A stretch of DNA of 64,000 nucleotides from Prauserella salsuginis (lineage in GTDB: Bacteria > Actinomycetota > Actinomycetes > Mycobacteriales > Pseudonocardiaceae), in the NCBI RefSeq assembly GCF_024648885.1, contig NZ_JANBBF010000014.1:1-64000 (forward strand), in the 5' to 3' direction. Both the position numbers and the translations under genes were made by a program. Below, in pieces: positions 47,185 to 56,290 of the stretch. The notes under the pieces are model-generated. The model was not told where the DNA came from, did not search any database, and saw only the letters and a program-made list of their open reading frames with translations. How positions within the stretch are numbered: the stretch's first letter is position 1; each line of letters begins with the position of its first letter.

Positions 47185-48201
47185 CTAACCGACGATGGCC
47201 ACGCCGCCGGGGTCCAGGCGGAGCCGGACCTCCTCGCCGGGCCGCACCCCGTCCGCCATCGTCGCCACCGCATCCACAGTGGACGCATCCGGCACGGTCT
47301 CCGACACGTCGACCGTCACCCGCGTGTGGTCGCGGCGCCTGGCCCGCTCGACCACCTCGCCCGGCACGCCGGTGGAGGCGACGCGCAACGCATGCGGCCG
47401 CAGGCCGACGGTCACCGGTCCGGCAAGTGCCCACGGAACGTCGGCCACACCGAATGCGCAACGCAGCTGCCCGTCGGCGACCTCGCCGGACACCACGGTG
47501 GTGACGCCGAGGAAGCGGGCCACACGTTCGTCGGCGGGCGCGCGCCAGACGTCGACGACGTCGCCGGACTGCCGGATGCGCCCCTCGTCGAGCACGGCGA
47601 GGCGATCGGCAAGTGTGAACGCCTCCTCCTGGTCGTGCGTGACGAGCAAGGTCGTGGCCTTGGCGCGGCGCAGCACGCCGACGAGGTCGAGCGCCAGCGA
47701 TTCCCGCAGTTCGGCGTCCAACCCGGACAGCGGCTCGTCGAGCAACAGCAGCCGCGGCCGGGGCGCCAGTGCCCTGGCGAGCGCCACCCGCTGCGCCTCG
47801 CCGCCGGACAATTCGGTGACCTGCCGTCGCTCGTAGCCCGCCAGCCCGACCAGTTCGAGCAACTCGGCGACCCGCCGGTCGCGATCGCCGGCCGGCATGC
47901 CCTGCATCCGCGGGCCGAACGCGATGTTGCCCGCGACGTCGCGGTGCGGGAACAGTTGGCCGTCCTGGAACACGAGTCCGAAGCCGCGCCGGTGCACGGG
48001 TACGCCCGCGAGGTCGTCGCCGTCCCAGCGGACCGCACCGGTGGCCGGTTCGAGACCGGCGATCGCACGCAACAGCGTCGACTTGCCCGACCCGGACGGC
48101 CCGAGCAGCGCCAGCACCTCGCCGTCGGCGATCTCCAGCGACGCGTCACGCACCGCGGGCGTGCGGTCGTAGGTGACGGTCACCCGATCCACGGTCAGCA
48201 T
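47185..48201 (-). CDS. thiQ: Thiamine ABC transporter ATPase
   Basis: A 338-residue ATPase: Walker A GPSGSGKST, signature LSGGEAQRV, Walker B LLLDEPLSGLD, then a C-terminal TOBE-like regulatory domain of about 100 residues, longer than E. coli ThiQ. Its ATG directly abuts the thiP stop codon. The assignment to thiamine rests on the TPP riboswitch and ThiB-like binding protein upstream. Confidence 0.88.
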   Translation of the reverse strand: MLTVDRVTVTYDRTPAVRDASLEIADGEVLALLGPSGSGKSTLLRAIAGLEPATGAVRWDGDDLAGVPVHRRGFGLVFQDGQLFPHRDVAGNIAFGPRMQGMPAGDRDRRVAELLELVGLAGYERRQVTELSGGEAQRVALARALAPRPRLLLLDEPLSGLDAELRESLALDLVGVLRRAKATTLLVTHDQEEAFTLADRLAVLDEGRIRQSGDVVDVWRAPADERVARFLGVTTVVSGEVADGQLRCAFGVADVPWALAGPVTVGLRPHALRVASTGVPGEVVERARRRDHTRVTVDVSETVPDASTVDAVATMADGVRPGEEVRLRLDPGGVAIVG

Positions 48202-49854
48202 TCAGAACTCCCCGACGTGCGGCGCCCGCAGGCGGTCGATGACGGCGGCCACGCCCGCGGTGACGAGCATCAGCAGCGTGCACGCCGCGTAGGCCAGCTG
48301 AGTGTTGAGTTCGCCCGGCCTGCTGATCAACTCGTTGATCGCGACAGGCAACGTCGGCGCCTCGGGCCGGGCGAGAAAGCTCGTCGCGCCGAACTCGCCG
48401 AGCGCGACGACGTAGCCGAACGCCGCGGCCGCCGCCAGGGACCGGGCCGCGAGCGGCACGTCGACCGTCCACCACACCCGCACGGGGGCCGCACCGAGCG
48501 TCGCGGCGGCCTGGCGCAGCCGGTCGTCGACCGACCGCAGCACGGGCAGCACCATCCGGATCACCAGCGGCACGACGACGAGCGCCTGGGCCAGCGGCAC
48601 CAGCATCGGCGAGGTGCGCAGGTCACCCGGCAGCGCATCGAGGGTGACGAGGTAGCCGAAGCCGACGGTCACCGCGGACACGCCGAGCGGCAGCATCAAC
48701 GCTGCGTCGAGCGTCTCCCCGGCCAGCCGTGCGGCACGGCCGCGGGCCCGTCCCGCCGCCACGAGCGCCACGGCGGCGAGCACCCCGACGATCATCGCCA
48801 ACACGGTCGCGTCGAAGGCGGTCCGCAGCGAGTTCAGCGCCGCTTCCCAACCGGTGACGCTCAACGCGCCGTCGCCGGAGCCAGCCAGCGCGCGGTAGCC
48901 GTCGAACCCCCAGCCGTCGCGTGTGGACAACGAGCGGACGACGAGGGCCAGGATCGGCACCAGCAGGCCCGCCACGACCGTCAGCGCCGCTCCGACGACC
49001 CACCACTCCCGCCCCGCAGGCCTGCGGGCGGTCGTCACGGGCGCACGAAGCGGTGCGGCACGTTCCCGTCGTCGCCGCGCCACCCCGCCGACGACCAGCG
49101 CCAGGACCACCGCCGCGAGCTGCACCAGCGACAACGCCGCCGCGCCGGACAGGTCGAGCAGCTCGACGGTCCGCAGATAGATCTCGGTCTCGAGCGTGCG
49201 ATAGCGCCCGCCGCCGAGCATGAGCACGACACCGAAACTCGTGGAACAGAACAGGAACACCACCGCGGCCGACGACGCGAGCGCGGGTGCGAGCGCGGGC
49301 AGCGTCACGGTACGGAACGCCTGCCACGGCGACGCACCCAAGCTGCGGGCGGCGTCCTCGGCGCGCCGGTCGAGGTGCGCCCACAGCCCGCCGACGGTGC
49401 GCGCCACGACGGCGACGTTGAAGAACGCGTTGGCCAGCACGATCGTCGCCACGCCGCCGCCGGGCCACAACGCCTTGAACGCCAGTCCCACGACGACCGT
49501 CGGCAGCACGAACGGCACCAGCAGGAACGTCCGAACCCATCCGGCCCCGCGCAGCCGCACCCGCGCGAGCAGGAACGCCACCGGCATGCCGGCGAGCACC
49601 GCCACGGCCGTCGAGGCGGCCGCCTGCCCGAGGGTGAACGCGGCCAGATCCCACGTTTGCGCCTGCGCCAGCGCCCTCGACACCTCGCCGTCGGTGACAC
49701 CGAGCCGCAGGATCGCCACGACCGGCCAGGCGAACAGCACGCCCAGGAACGCGATCGGCAGGGCGGCGAGCGCGACGACACCGGCCCCGCGCGCCCGCCC
49801 GGCCCCGGGGCCGCGCCGCCCGCCTCGGCTCAGCCCTCGTACAGCGCGCGCCAC
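48202..49854 (-). CDS. thiP: Thiamine ABC transporter permease, two fused halves
   Basis: A 550-residue protein with about 12 transmembrane helices in two homologous halves. Each half has an EAA loop: AEDAARSLGASPWQAFRTVTLP and LRQAAATLGAAPVRVWWTVDVP (each given whole, 20-22 residues, so only AARSLGASP and AATLGAAP are quoted as key). The start is uncertain: GTG at 49854 overlaps the thiB end by 25 nt and lacks a good ribosome binding site. Middle gene of thiB-thiP-thiQ. Confidence 0.85.
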   Translation of the reverse strand: MARAVRGLSRGGRRGPGAGRARGAGVVALAALPIAFLGVLFAWPVVAILRLGVTDGEVSRALAQAQTWDLAAFTLGQAAASTAVAVLAGMPVAFLLARVRLRGAGWVRTFLLVPFVLPTVVVGLAFKALWPGGGVATIVLANAFFNVAVVARTVGGLWAHLDRRAEDAARSLGASPWQAFRTVTLPALAPALASSAAVVFLFCSTSFGVVLMLGGGRYRTLETEIYLRTVELLDLSGAAALSLVQLAAVVLALVVGGVARRRRERAAPLRAPVTTARRPAGREWWVVGAALTVVAGLLVPILALVVRSLSTRDGWGFDGYRALAGSGDGALSVTGWEAALNSLRTAFDATVLAMIVGVLAAVALVAAGRARGRAARLAGETLDAALMLPLGVSAVTVGFGYLVTLDALPGDLRTSPMLVPLAQALVVVPLVIRMVLPVLRSVDDRLRQAAATLGAAPVRVWWTVDVPLAARSLAAAAAFGYVVALGEFGATSFLARPEAPTLPVAINELISRPGELNTQLAYAACTLLMLVTAGVAAVIDRLRAPHVGEF

Positions 49855-50921
49855 TGTTCGATCCACTGCTCCCGACCCTCGCTGACCTCGTCGGCCGGCA
49901 GCTGCGCCGGGTCGTCCGGGAGCGGGGCGGCCCGCTGCCACGAACCGGGCAGTTCGATGTCGGACCTGGCCGGGTAGACGTACATGTTCTCCGGAACGGT
50001 GCGCTGGAACTCCGGGGAGAGCAGGAAGTCGACGACCCGGCGCGCCTCGTCGGGGCGGTCGGTGCCGGAGAGCACTCCCGCGTACTCGACCTGCCGGTAG
50101 CAGGTCTCCAGCAGCGCCTCGGTGCGCGGCGTGCCGTCGTCGCCGATCTCGGCGGCCGGCGAGGACGCGTACGACACGACGATCGGGCGCGGGCCGTTGC
50201 CTGAAGATCCCGAGAACTCCTGCGTGTAAGCCTCGCTCCAGCCGCTCACGACCTGAGCCCCGCCCTCCTTGAGCTTGCGCCAGTAGTCCTGCCAGCCGTC
50301 CTCGCCGCGGTCGGCGACGGTCGCGAGCAGGAACGCCAGGCCCGGCGAGGAGGTCGCAGGGCTCGGCGTCACCAGCAGCTCGCTGTATTGCGGCCGGGCC
50401 AGGTCGGCAAACGTGCGCGGGGCGGGCATGTCGCGCGAGGCGAACCACTCGGTGTCGATGTTGACGCACACATCGCCGACGTCCACGGCTGTCAGCCGGG
50501 CGCCGTCACCACCCGAACCGTGGTCGCCAGCGTCGTCGAGCGCGTAGCGCTGCGGGCCTTCGGTGGCGGCCGGAGGGGCGTACGGGGCGAACACGTTCTC
50601 GGCGAGCGTGCGGGAGGCGAACGTCGAGTCGATGCCGTAGGCGACATCGGCCACGGGGTTCGCCTTCGTCAGCACGAGCTTGTTCGCCAGCGCGCCGGCG
50701 TCACCCTGGTTGAGCACCTCGACGCGGATCCCGGATCGCGACTCGAAATCGTCGAGCACCCGTTGTGGGACGGCGAACGAATCGTGCGTGGCGAGCGTGA
50801 CCGTCGTCGCCGACGATGCGTCGTCGTCACCGCCGTCACCGCCCCCGATCAAGGTGCACCCGGCTGTGAACAGCCCGGTCACGGTAACGGCGGTCAGCTG
50901 GCTCAAGCGGCGCGGCAACAT
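49830..50921 (-). CDS. thiB: Thiamine-binding lipoprotein
   Basis: A 363-residue binding protein of the thiamine/Fe-type family. Lipobox FTAGC gives lipid-modified Cys22; then VTLATHDSFAVPQRVLDDFE, PVADVAYGIDSTF and VVSYASSPAAEI match ThiB. GAGGAG lies 5 nt before the ATG. It heads thiB-thiP-thiQ and is preceded by a TPP riboswitch, which would shut the operon when thiamine diphosphate is plentiful. Confidence 0.92.
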   Translation of the reverse strand: MLPRRLSQLTAVTVTGLFTAGCTLIGGGDGGDDDASSATTVTLATHDSFAVPQRVLDDFESRSGIRVEVLNQGDAGALANKLVLTKANPVADVAYGIDSTFASRTLAENVFAPYAPPAATEGPQRYALDDAGDHGSGGDGARLTAVDVGDVCVNIDTEWFASRDMPAPRTFADLARPQYSELLVTPSPATSSPGLAFLLATVADRGEDGWQDYWRKLKEGGAQVVSGWSEAYTQEFSGSSGNGPRPIVVSYASSPAAEIGDDGTPRTEALLETCYRQVEYAGVLSGTDRPDEARRVVDFLLSPEFQRTVPENMYVYPARSDIELPGSWQRAAPLPDDPAQLPADEVSEGREQWIEQWRALYEG

Positions 50922-51017
50922 CGGCTCTCCTCGTCGGCACCGTTCGCGGCGCCCGGCCCGCGGTCAGGCGATCCGGAGGGCAGGCGGCCCGGCGTGTGAC
51001 GGCTCGAGCGGAGCTTG

Positions 51018-51110
51018 CCTCCCTGCGCCGGCATGACCCGGATCAGGTGCGAACGGTCGTGGGCTCGGCGCCCACCTCTCAGTCCGGCCGGTTCACCGGA
51101 CTCCCGTGGC
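51018..51110 (-). promoter_or_regulatory. TPP riboswitch (THI element) upstream of thiB
   Basis: On the minus strand, GGAGTCCGGTGAACCGG and CTGAGAGG (pyrimidine-sensing arm) are followed by CACCTGATCCGGGTCATGCC and GGCGCAGGGAGG (diphosphate arm). All conserved THI-box segments are present. About 100 nt with possible hairpins separate it from the thiB start; control is probably translational, as usual in high-GC actinomycetes. Confidence 0.93.
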
Positions 51111-51244
51111 GGCGGGCACGTCATCCCTTGATCAAGACACCGCGATCACCCGCCGTGATCACGAAACGGTGATCTCGACGCGATGCGGCCGACATGCCCG
51201 ACTGCGACTGTGCAGCCTACCCCTCCCGGCACCACCATGGACAC

Positions 51245-51547
51245 ATGACGGAGTTACTCAGCGACGACCGCATCCAGGCGGCACTCGAACACCTTCCCAG
51301 CTGGCACCGCGACGGCGACGCGATCGTGCGCGAGGCGAAACTGCCGAGCTTCCCCCGCGCTATCGAGGTGGTGAACCGGGTCGCCGAGATGGCGGAAAGC
51401 GCAGACCATCACCCGGATATCGACATCCGCTGGCGCACGTTACGTTTCTGTCTGAGCACACACAGTGCCGGCGGGCTCACGGAGAAGGATGTCTCACTGG
51501 CGGCCGAGATCGACGGTGCCGTAGACGCCATCATGGAAACCTCCTGA
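51245..51547 (+). CDS. Pterin-4a-carbinolamine dehydratase
   Basis: A 100-residue PCD/DCoH-fold protein with the active-site stretch AESADHHPDIDIRW (His pair and the Pro-Asp turn) and THSAGGLTEKD. It dehydrates the 4a-hydroxy pterin made by aromatic amino acid hydroxylases; in bacteria without these it may serve molybdopterin or folate metabolism. No hydroxylase gene is nearby. Single gene. Confidence 0.9.
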   Translation: MTELLSDDRIQAALEHLPSWHRDGDAIVREAKLPSFPRAIEVVNRVAEMAESADHHPDIDIRWRTLRFCLSTHSAGGLTEKDVSLAAEIDGAVDAIMETS

Positions 51548-51647
51548 CCCCGTCTCACCCATGTCCTGTGACGTGCGCGTCATCCGGCAACCTTCCGGTG
51601 TGGCGCGGCGTTGCACGGGTATCCGACAGCAGAGGGAGGGAGTGCGC

Positions 51648-51956
51648 ATGAGCCGAATCGCCTTACGTACCAACGATTTCCGTACCGTGTCCGCGATCGG
51701 GGCCGGCAGGCGACTGCGGCGCGCGACCGCCGCGGCGACGCTGTCGGTGTTGACCGTGCTCGGCTCGCTGCTGGCGGGTGCGACGCCAGCGCTGGCCGAG
51801 CAGGAGGAGAAGCGGCAGGCTGCCCCCGACCCGTGGGACGCGTTCACCCAGGCGCTCGTCGTCGGCAGCACCGCGTTCGTGATGATCATCGGCCTGGCCG
51901 GTGCCGTGCTGTACTACACGGCCAAGGGTCACCGCAGGCAGACGCAACCGCACTGA
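51648..51956 (+). CDS. Small exported membrane protein
   Basis: A 102-residue protein. N-terminal basic segment and signal-like helix (about 28-47, ending ATPALAEQ), a short EQEEKRQAAPDPW linker, and one C-terminal transmembrane helix (about 68-90) with a basic tail. GGAGGGAG lies 5 nt before the ATG. I do not recognise a family. Possibly a small envelope or transport accessory protein. Confidence 0.65.
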   Translation: MSRIALRTNDFRTVSAIGAGRRLRRATAAATLSVLTVLGSLLAGATPALAEQEEKRQAAPDPWDAFTQALVVGSTAFVMIIGLAGAVLYYTAKGHRRQTQPH

Positions 51957-51976
51957 GCAGGCGACCCGCGGACCCG

Positions 51977-52537
51977 ATGACGGCACCGGCCTTCGCTCAC
52001 CAGCCCGTCCTCACCGGCGAGCTGGTGCAGTTGCGTCCGGCGCTGCCCGACGACGCTCCCGGCCTGGTCGCGCTGATGCGGGAGGAGGCGCTCACGTGGT
52101 GCCCCGGCCGCGGGACGGGGGTACCCGCGCTCGACGACCTCGCGGCGGCCCAGCAGTGGTACGCGTCCTGCGGGCGGCGCGGCGACCGAGTCGACCTCGC
52201 CGTCGTCGACCGGGCGACCGGGTCGTTCATCGGCGAGGCGGTACTGGCCGAGCTCGACCGGGACAACGCGTCGTGCCGGTGCCGGATCGGCCTGCTCGGC
52301 CCCTACGGCGACGGCCACCGCGACGAGGCCACCCGGCTACTGCTCGGCTACGCACTCGACGAGGCCGGGTTGCACCGGGTGGAGACGCAGGTGGCGGCGT
52401 GTCACGTCCGCGCGAGGGAGGCCTACGAGGCGGCGGGCTTCGTGCGCGAAGGCACGCGCCGGGAGGCGGTTGTCACCAGCGGCGGACGGACCGACGTCCA
52501 CGTCCTCGCGGTGCTGGCCGGCGACCGGACCGCCTGA
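51977..52537 (+). CDS. GNAT-family N-acetyltransferase
   Basis: A 186-residue acetyltransferase of the RimJ/RimL type (Acetyltransf_3). LVQLRPALPDDAPGL begins the fold, YGDGHRDEATRLLL is the acetyl-CoA motif A region, and HRVETQVAACHVRAREAYEAAGF (in part) is the family C-terminal motif. Acceptor unknown. Follows the small membrane protein gene by 20 bp, possibly one transcript. Confidence 0.85.
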   Translation: MTAPAFAHQPVLTGELVQLRPALPDDAPGLVALMREEALTWCPGRGTGVPALDDLAAAQQWYASCGRRGDRVDLAVVDRATGSFIGEAVLAELDRDNASCRCRIGLLGPYGDGHRDEATRLLLGYALDEAGLHRVETQVAACHVRAREAYEAAGFVREGTRREAVVTSGGRTDVHVLAVLAGDRTA

Positions 52538-52546
52538 CGGTGCCCT

Positions 52547-53173
52547 TCAACCGATCCGCGCCGCGAGTGTGGGCCGCCCCGGCCCGTCGAGTTCGTCCAT
52601 CACGCCGCGACGTCCAGCGATCGCCATGAGCAACGGCTCCGCGGGGCCGCGCACCTCGTCGCCGTCTCCGGTCGAGAAGTCCACGTCGTCGGCCACCAGG
52701 CGCAGACCCCGGAGGCGCTGCTTCGCACGCAGCGGCGGTGCGCCCACGGCGAGGGGCAGGACGGCAGCCAACCGGTCGGTCGGTACCTGCCGCGGTCTGC
52801 CCAGTGCGCGGCGGATGTCCTGGTGGTGGATCAGACCGTCGGTCAGGCCGATCCGCGCGCCGCCGAGCGCGGTGAGCCCCCGCGGGGTCAGGTGGTCGTT
52901 CAGCAGCGCCAGCAGCCGGTCCGGCTCGTAGGCGTATTCGGCGACGCCGACCTCGTTGACCGCACCCGGCTTGAACCGCCCGCGGGCGAACCGCCGCAGC
53001 ACCCCGGCCACGCCCAGCTCGTCGTAACTGATCATGTGCGCGACGACATCGCGGATCCGCCAGCCCTCGCACAGGCTCGGCTTCTCCCACTCCTGCGGCG
53101 TCAGCGTCGCCAGGAACTCGGCCAGCTCGGTGCGCTCCCGAGTGGCCATGGCGAGCCGGTCGACCGCGGTCAC
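52547..53173 (-). CDS. Maleylpyruvate isomerase-type (TIGR03083) protein
   Basis: A 208-residue DinB-like four-helix protein with the mycothiol-dependent maleylpyruvate isomerase N-domain (SLCEGWRIRDVVAHM, His as possible metal ligand; GLIHHQDIRRALG gives further His). Many members are mycothiol-dependent transferases, fitting the mshB gene in the window. The GTG start overlaps the preceding gene stop by 4 nt. Substrate unknown. Confidence 0.82.
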   Translation of the reverse strand: MTAVDRLAMATRERTELAEFLATLTPQEWEKPSLCEGWRIRDVVAHMISYDELGVAGVLRRFARGRFKPGAVNEVGVAEYAYEPDRLLALLNDHLTPRGLTALGGARIGLTDGLIHHQDIRRALGRPRQVPTDRLAAVLPLAVGAPPLRAKQRLRGLRLVADDVDFSTGDGDEVRGPAEPLLMAIAGRRGVMDELDGPGRPTLAARIG

Positions 53174-53493
53174 CGCTCGTCGGGTGTACGCCGGGACGGC
53201 GCCTCCGGAACACCGTCGATGTGGGCACCGCCGCCGGGGTAACGCCGCGGAGTCTCGTGCGGGTACTGGTCGGCCGCACCGTCGGGCTTGCGGCGGCGCG
53301 GGTACGGCTCCTGCGGGCCGGGATGGTCGGGCGGCAGGTCGGAGCCGTGCCGCCGCTCCCCCGGCGGCCGCTGCGGTCCGGGGTTCTGCTGCGTCCCCGG
53401 GTTCCCCTCCGCACCGGGCAACCAGTCGATGCCCGGTCGGTCCCCTGCACCGGGACGCGGTTCCGGTTCGGTGTTCCTGTCCGGTTCGGGCAT
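53170..53493 (-). CDS. Proline-rich charged protein of unknown function
   Basis: A 107-residue, probably disordered protein rich in Pro, Arg, Glu and Asp (PGERRHGSDLPPDHPGPQ). No signal peptide or known domain. GGAG lies 9 nt before the ATG. It overlaps the next gene by 4 nt, so it is translated with the isomerase-like protein. The low complexity makes it a weak call, but the coupling supports it. Confidence 0.55.
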   Translation of the reverse strand: MPEPDRNTEPEPRPGAGDRPGIDWLPGAEGNPGTQQNPGPQRPPGERRHGSDLPPDHPGPQEPYPRRRKPDGAADQYPHETPRRYPGGGAHIDGVPEAPSRRTPDER

Positions 53494-53566
53494 GGCGAGT
53501 GTCTCCTGACTCACATCGTCAGCAGGCCGGTCGCGACCGGCTCACCGCCGACGGTAGACCTCAACC

Positions 53567-54064
53567 ATGACGAACGCCATGAGCACCGAGGCCGCGGCGA
53601 CCGACGAGACCCGCGGTCCGAGCATCCAGCAGCTGCTGTTCCCCGACATGACGTGCTTCGGCTGCGGCCCCGCCAACCCGGACGGTCTCCGGCTGAGCAG
53701 CTACGAGGTCGACGGAGCCATCCGAGCGACCTTCACCCCGTGGCCGCAGCACGACAACGGCGGCGGCTACCTCAACGGCGGGATCATCTCGACGCTGCTC
53801 GACTGCCACGGCGCCGCAGCCGTCATGCTCGAGGCCGACCGCCGCGACTGGAAGCCGGCTCCGGGGCAGCACCTGGCCTACGTCACCGCCGGGCTCGACG
53901 TGCGGTTCCGCAGGCCGACCCCGTTGGACGAGCCGCTGGAGATCACCGCCGAGCTGACGGCGATCGACGAACCGGAGATGACCGTCGTCTGCGAGATCCA
54001 CCACGGCGGCAAACTGCGTGCCGGGGGAACCGCCGTGTGGAAGCGCTGGCGGCCGCGCAGCTGA
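53567..54064 (+). CDS. PaaI-family hotdog thioesterase
   Basis: A 165-residue THEM4/PaaI-like protein. CFGCGPANPDGLRL begins the domain, and GGYLNGGIISTLLDCHGAAAV carries the active-site Asp/His region of the hotdog helix. It hydrolyses acyl-CoA; chain specificity unknown. Divergent from the proline-rich gene. Tandem repeats begin just after its stop. Confidence 0.88.
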   Translation: MTNAMSTEAAATDETRGPSIQQLLFPDMTCFGCGPANPDGLRLSSYEVDGAIRATFTPWPQHDNGGGYLNGGIISTLLDCHGAAAVMLEADRRDWKPAPGQHLAYVTAGLDVRFRRPTPLDEPLEITAELTAIDEPEMTVVCEIHHGGKLRAGGTAVWKRWRPRS

Positions 54065-54073
54065 CCCGTCGAG

Positions 54074-54150
54074 GACCCGGCACCCCGACACCCGTTGGGC
54101 CCGGCACCCGTTGACCCGACATCCGTCGGGCCCGGCACCGAACGACACCG
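54074..54150. repeat. 25-31-bp imperfect repeat after the thioesterase gene
   Basis: Two full and one partial copy of (G)CCCGGCACCC...CCGT(T/C)GGG lie from 54074 to about 54150, right after the stop codon at 54064. Confidence 0.5.
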
Positions 54151-54224
54151 GCGCCAGGCCCGGGGCTCCGAACCCCGGACACGGCGCCGGAAGGAGTGGC
54201 GGGCAGCCGGTCAGCGGAGGCCGA

Positions 54225-55283
54225 TCAGGCGATCCACTCCCACGTCTGCGGGCCGACGACGCCATCGACGACCAGGCCGTTGGCGGTCTGGAACTCCTTG
54301 ACGGCTTCGGCCGTGGCCGGCCCGAAGTCGCCGTCCTCGACGAGCCGGGCGCCGTATTTGTTCAGGCCGGTCTGCACGGCCTGCGCGGCGTCCCCACCGT
54401 GGCCGCTCTTGCGCGTGACGACGAGCACCGCGAAGGTCTTCGGGCCCGCGACACCGTCGACGACCAGTCCTTCGGCCTGCTGGAAGTCCTTGACCGCAGC
54501 GGCCGACACCGATCCGAACACGCCGTCGACCTCCAGGTTCGCACCGTGCTCGTTGAGCAGGTGCTGCACGGTCTTCGCAGTCTGCGGCGGGGTCGTCCGG
54601 TTCGTCGAGACGGTCGTGAACCCGGAGTCCGCGACGGTCCACGGCGCCGGCGGCTGGGACGGCACCCACTGACCGCGGACGAGCTTCATGAAGTAGTCCC
54701 AGTCCCAGCCGGGCCCCGGGTCGGTGTGCGTGGCGCCGGGAGCTTCGGAGTGGGCGATGATGTGGTCCCTGTCCTTCGGAATGCCCCAGCGCGAGCACAG
54801 GTGCTGCACCAGCTTCGCCGACTCGCGGTACATCTCCGCCGTGTAGAACTGGCCGGGCTCGGAGACCCAGCCTTCGTGCTCGATGCCGACCGAGTAGTCG
54901 TTGGCACCGTTGCCGTGCCACGAGATGCGGTTCTCCCGCACCATCTGGGTGATGTGCCCATCGGAGGACCGGACCACGTAGTGGGCTGCGACGCCGTTCT
55001 CACCGGCCATGTGGTTGATCGCACCGCGGTAACTGCCCTGCGTGGTGTGGATGACCACGGCACTGACGCTGGAACGGGTGTCACCCAGCGCGTTGGAACC
55101 GGCGGCCACCCAGTCGTCGGCGCCCGGGTACTCCGGTACCGAAGCAGCCGCGGCCTCGGGGAGGCCACCGCGGACGAGAGCGGGCACTCCCACGACGGCG
55201 GCCGCGGCGGTGCTGCCCGTCACGGCGAGCATGCGCCGACGGGAAAGGCCTCGAGGGGGATTCGGGTTCTGGTCGGTCGGCAT
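54225..55283 (-). CDS. Tat-exported N-acetylmuramoyl-L-alanine amidase with two peptidoglycan-binding domains
   Basis: A 352-residue secreted amidase. A twin-arginine signal (SRRRMLAVTG, about 13-45) is followed by an Amidase_2 domain (about 60-200) with zinc ligands in VVIHTTQG and AHSEAPGATHTDPG, and two PG_binding_1 repeats (about 215-285 and 285-350) with AVKDFQQAEGL and AVKEFQTANGL. It cleaves the amide between MurNAc and L-Ala in the wall. GGAGG lies 4 nt before the ATG. Confidence 0.92.
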   Translation of the reverse strand: MPTDQNPNPPRGLSRRRMLAVTGSTAAAAVVGVPALVRGGLPEAAAASVPEYPGADDWVAAGSNALGDTRSSVSAVVIHTTQGSYRGAINHMAGENGVAAHYVVRSSDGHITQMVRENRISWHGNGANDYSVGIEHEGWVSEPGQFYTAEMYRESAKLVQHLCSRWGIPKDRDHIIAHSEAPGATHTDPGPGWDWDYFMKLVRGQWVPSQPPAPWTVADSGFTTVSTNRTTPPQTAKTVQHLLNEHGANLEVDGVFGSVSAAAVKDFQQAEGLVVDGVAGPKTFAVLVVTRKSGHGGDAAQAVQTGLNKYGARLVEDGDFGPATAEAVKEFQTANGLVVDGVVGPQTWEWIA

Positions 55284-55632
55284 TCTTCCTCCGGGAGGGA
55301 ACGGCAGCGATGTCTCTACGGCGCGTGCCGTCCGCGGGTGACGGCCCGTGCTCGCAGATCGCGAAGCTAGGCGAGTCGACCGAGGCGAAGTCCGGAAAGC
55401 CCGAAAGTCCCTACTTTGCTACTACCGACGAACGGAGGGGGTGGACCGCACACGCCAGGCCACCGAAGAGCCCAGGCACTCAAGCCCCCGAACCTCACGA
55501 CCCCTCCGAGCACCCGGAACCCCGACACTCGGAATCCCGGCACTCGAAACCCAGGCACCCGGACACCCGAGCACCCGGACGCTCGGCTAGACAGGCTCAG
55601 GCCCCAGGCGGCACTCAGCCGGCCCCGGAAGC
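55284..55632. other. Intergenic region with 15-bp repeats
   Basis: A 349-bp gap. It contains the array at about 55507-55585 (units like CCCGGCACTCGAAAC and CCAGGCACCCGGACA), which on the minus strand reads as FRVPG-type pentapeptides without any gene signals. The rest is featureless. Confidence 0.5.
55507..55585. repeat. 15-bp imperfect tandem repeat
   Basis: About five units of 15-16 bp built on C-C-C-G-G-C-A-C-T-C-G. The array ends about 48 bp beyond the 3' end of the SnoaL-like gene. Confidence 0.65.
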
Positions 55633-56013
55633 TCAGGAACCGAAGACGCGGATGCGGTCGAAATCCTGCGCCTTGAGGGTGCGGAACCAGAACACGTGCG
55701 ACCACTGCACGGTGTCCCCGCGGCGGGTCCAGGATCCCCAGGCCGCGGCGGCCTTGCCGTGGGTGACGGCGGCCTCGACGTGTGCGGCCGTCAGCCCGGC
55801 CGGAACGATCTCCGCCAGCGCGGTCGCGACCGCTTCGCGCCCCTCGACGGTGCGCAGACCATCGGAACCGACGACGTCGAGCACACACCCGGGTGCGAGA
55901 ACCTCGGCCAGCGCCTCGACGTCGCCGCGTGCCAGGTGCTCCTCGAACCGCGCGACGAACACGTTCTTCGGCGAGTTGCCGCACGCGTCGGTACCGGTGA
56001 TCTCCACTGCCAT
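55633..56013 (-). CDS. SnoaL/NTF2-like domain protein
   Basis: A 126-residue cone-shaped alpha+beta barrel protein. FEEHLARGDVEALAEVLAPGCVLDVVG (in part) is the typical first helix pair; HVFWFRTLKAQDFDRIRVF ends the sheet. Members are small isomerases, hydrolases or binding proteins. GGAG lies 5 nt before the ATG. No catalytic assignment is possible. Confidence 0.78.
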   Translation of the reverse strand: MAVEITGTDACGNSPKNVFVARFEEHLARGDVEALAEVLAPGCVLDVVGSDGLRTVEGREAVATALAEIVPAGLTAAHVEAAVTHGKAAAAWGSWTRRGDTVQWSHVFWFRTLKAQDFDRIRVFGS

Positions 56014-56233
56014 CGTCGCTCCGTTCTCGGCGTTCGCGGCTCACCGTAGCGGCGCCCACCGACGTTTCACGCCGTGCCGCCTGCCGCGTCCCGCGGTGCC
56101 GCACCGCCCCCTCCCGGCCTGATCGACCGTCACAGCGTGCACCGGACCGGACACGCCTTGCGACTATGAGGTGGTTCACCGTACGGTCGCGAAGGCTGGT
56201 GACCGAGCGCTCGGCAGCCGGGGCCGGCAGGCG

Positions 56234-56263
56234 ATGACTCCGAGAACGATGACTCCGAGAACG
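56234..56263. repeat. 15-bp perfect duplication upstream of SMP-30
   Basis: ATGACTCCGAGAACG occurs twice in a row, 28 bp upstream of the chosen start. Both copies contain an in-frame ATG, so an earlier start cannot be excluded. Confidence 0.6.
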
Positions 56264-56290
56264 GCGCCACTGGAGGTGTCCTGCGGGACC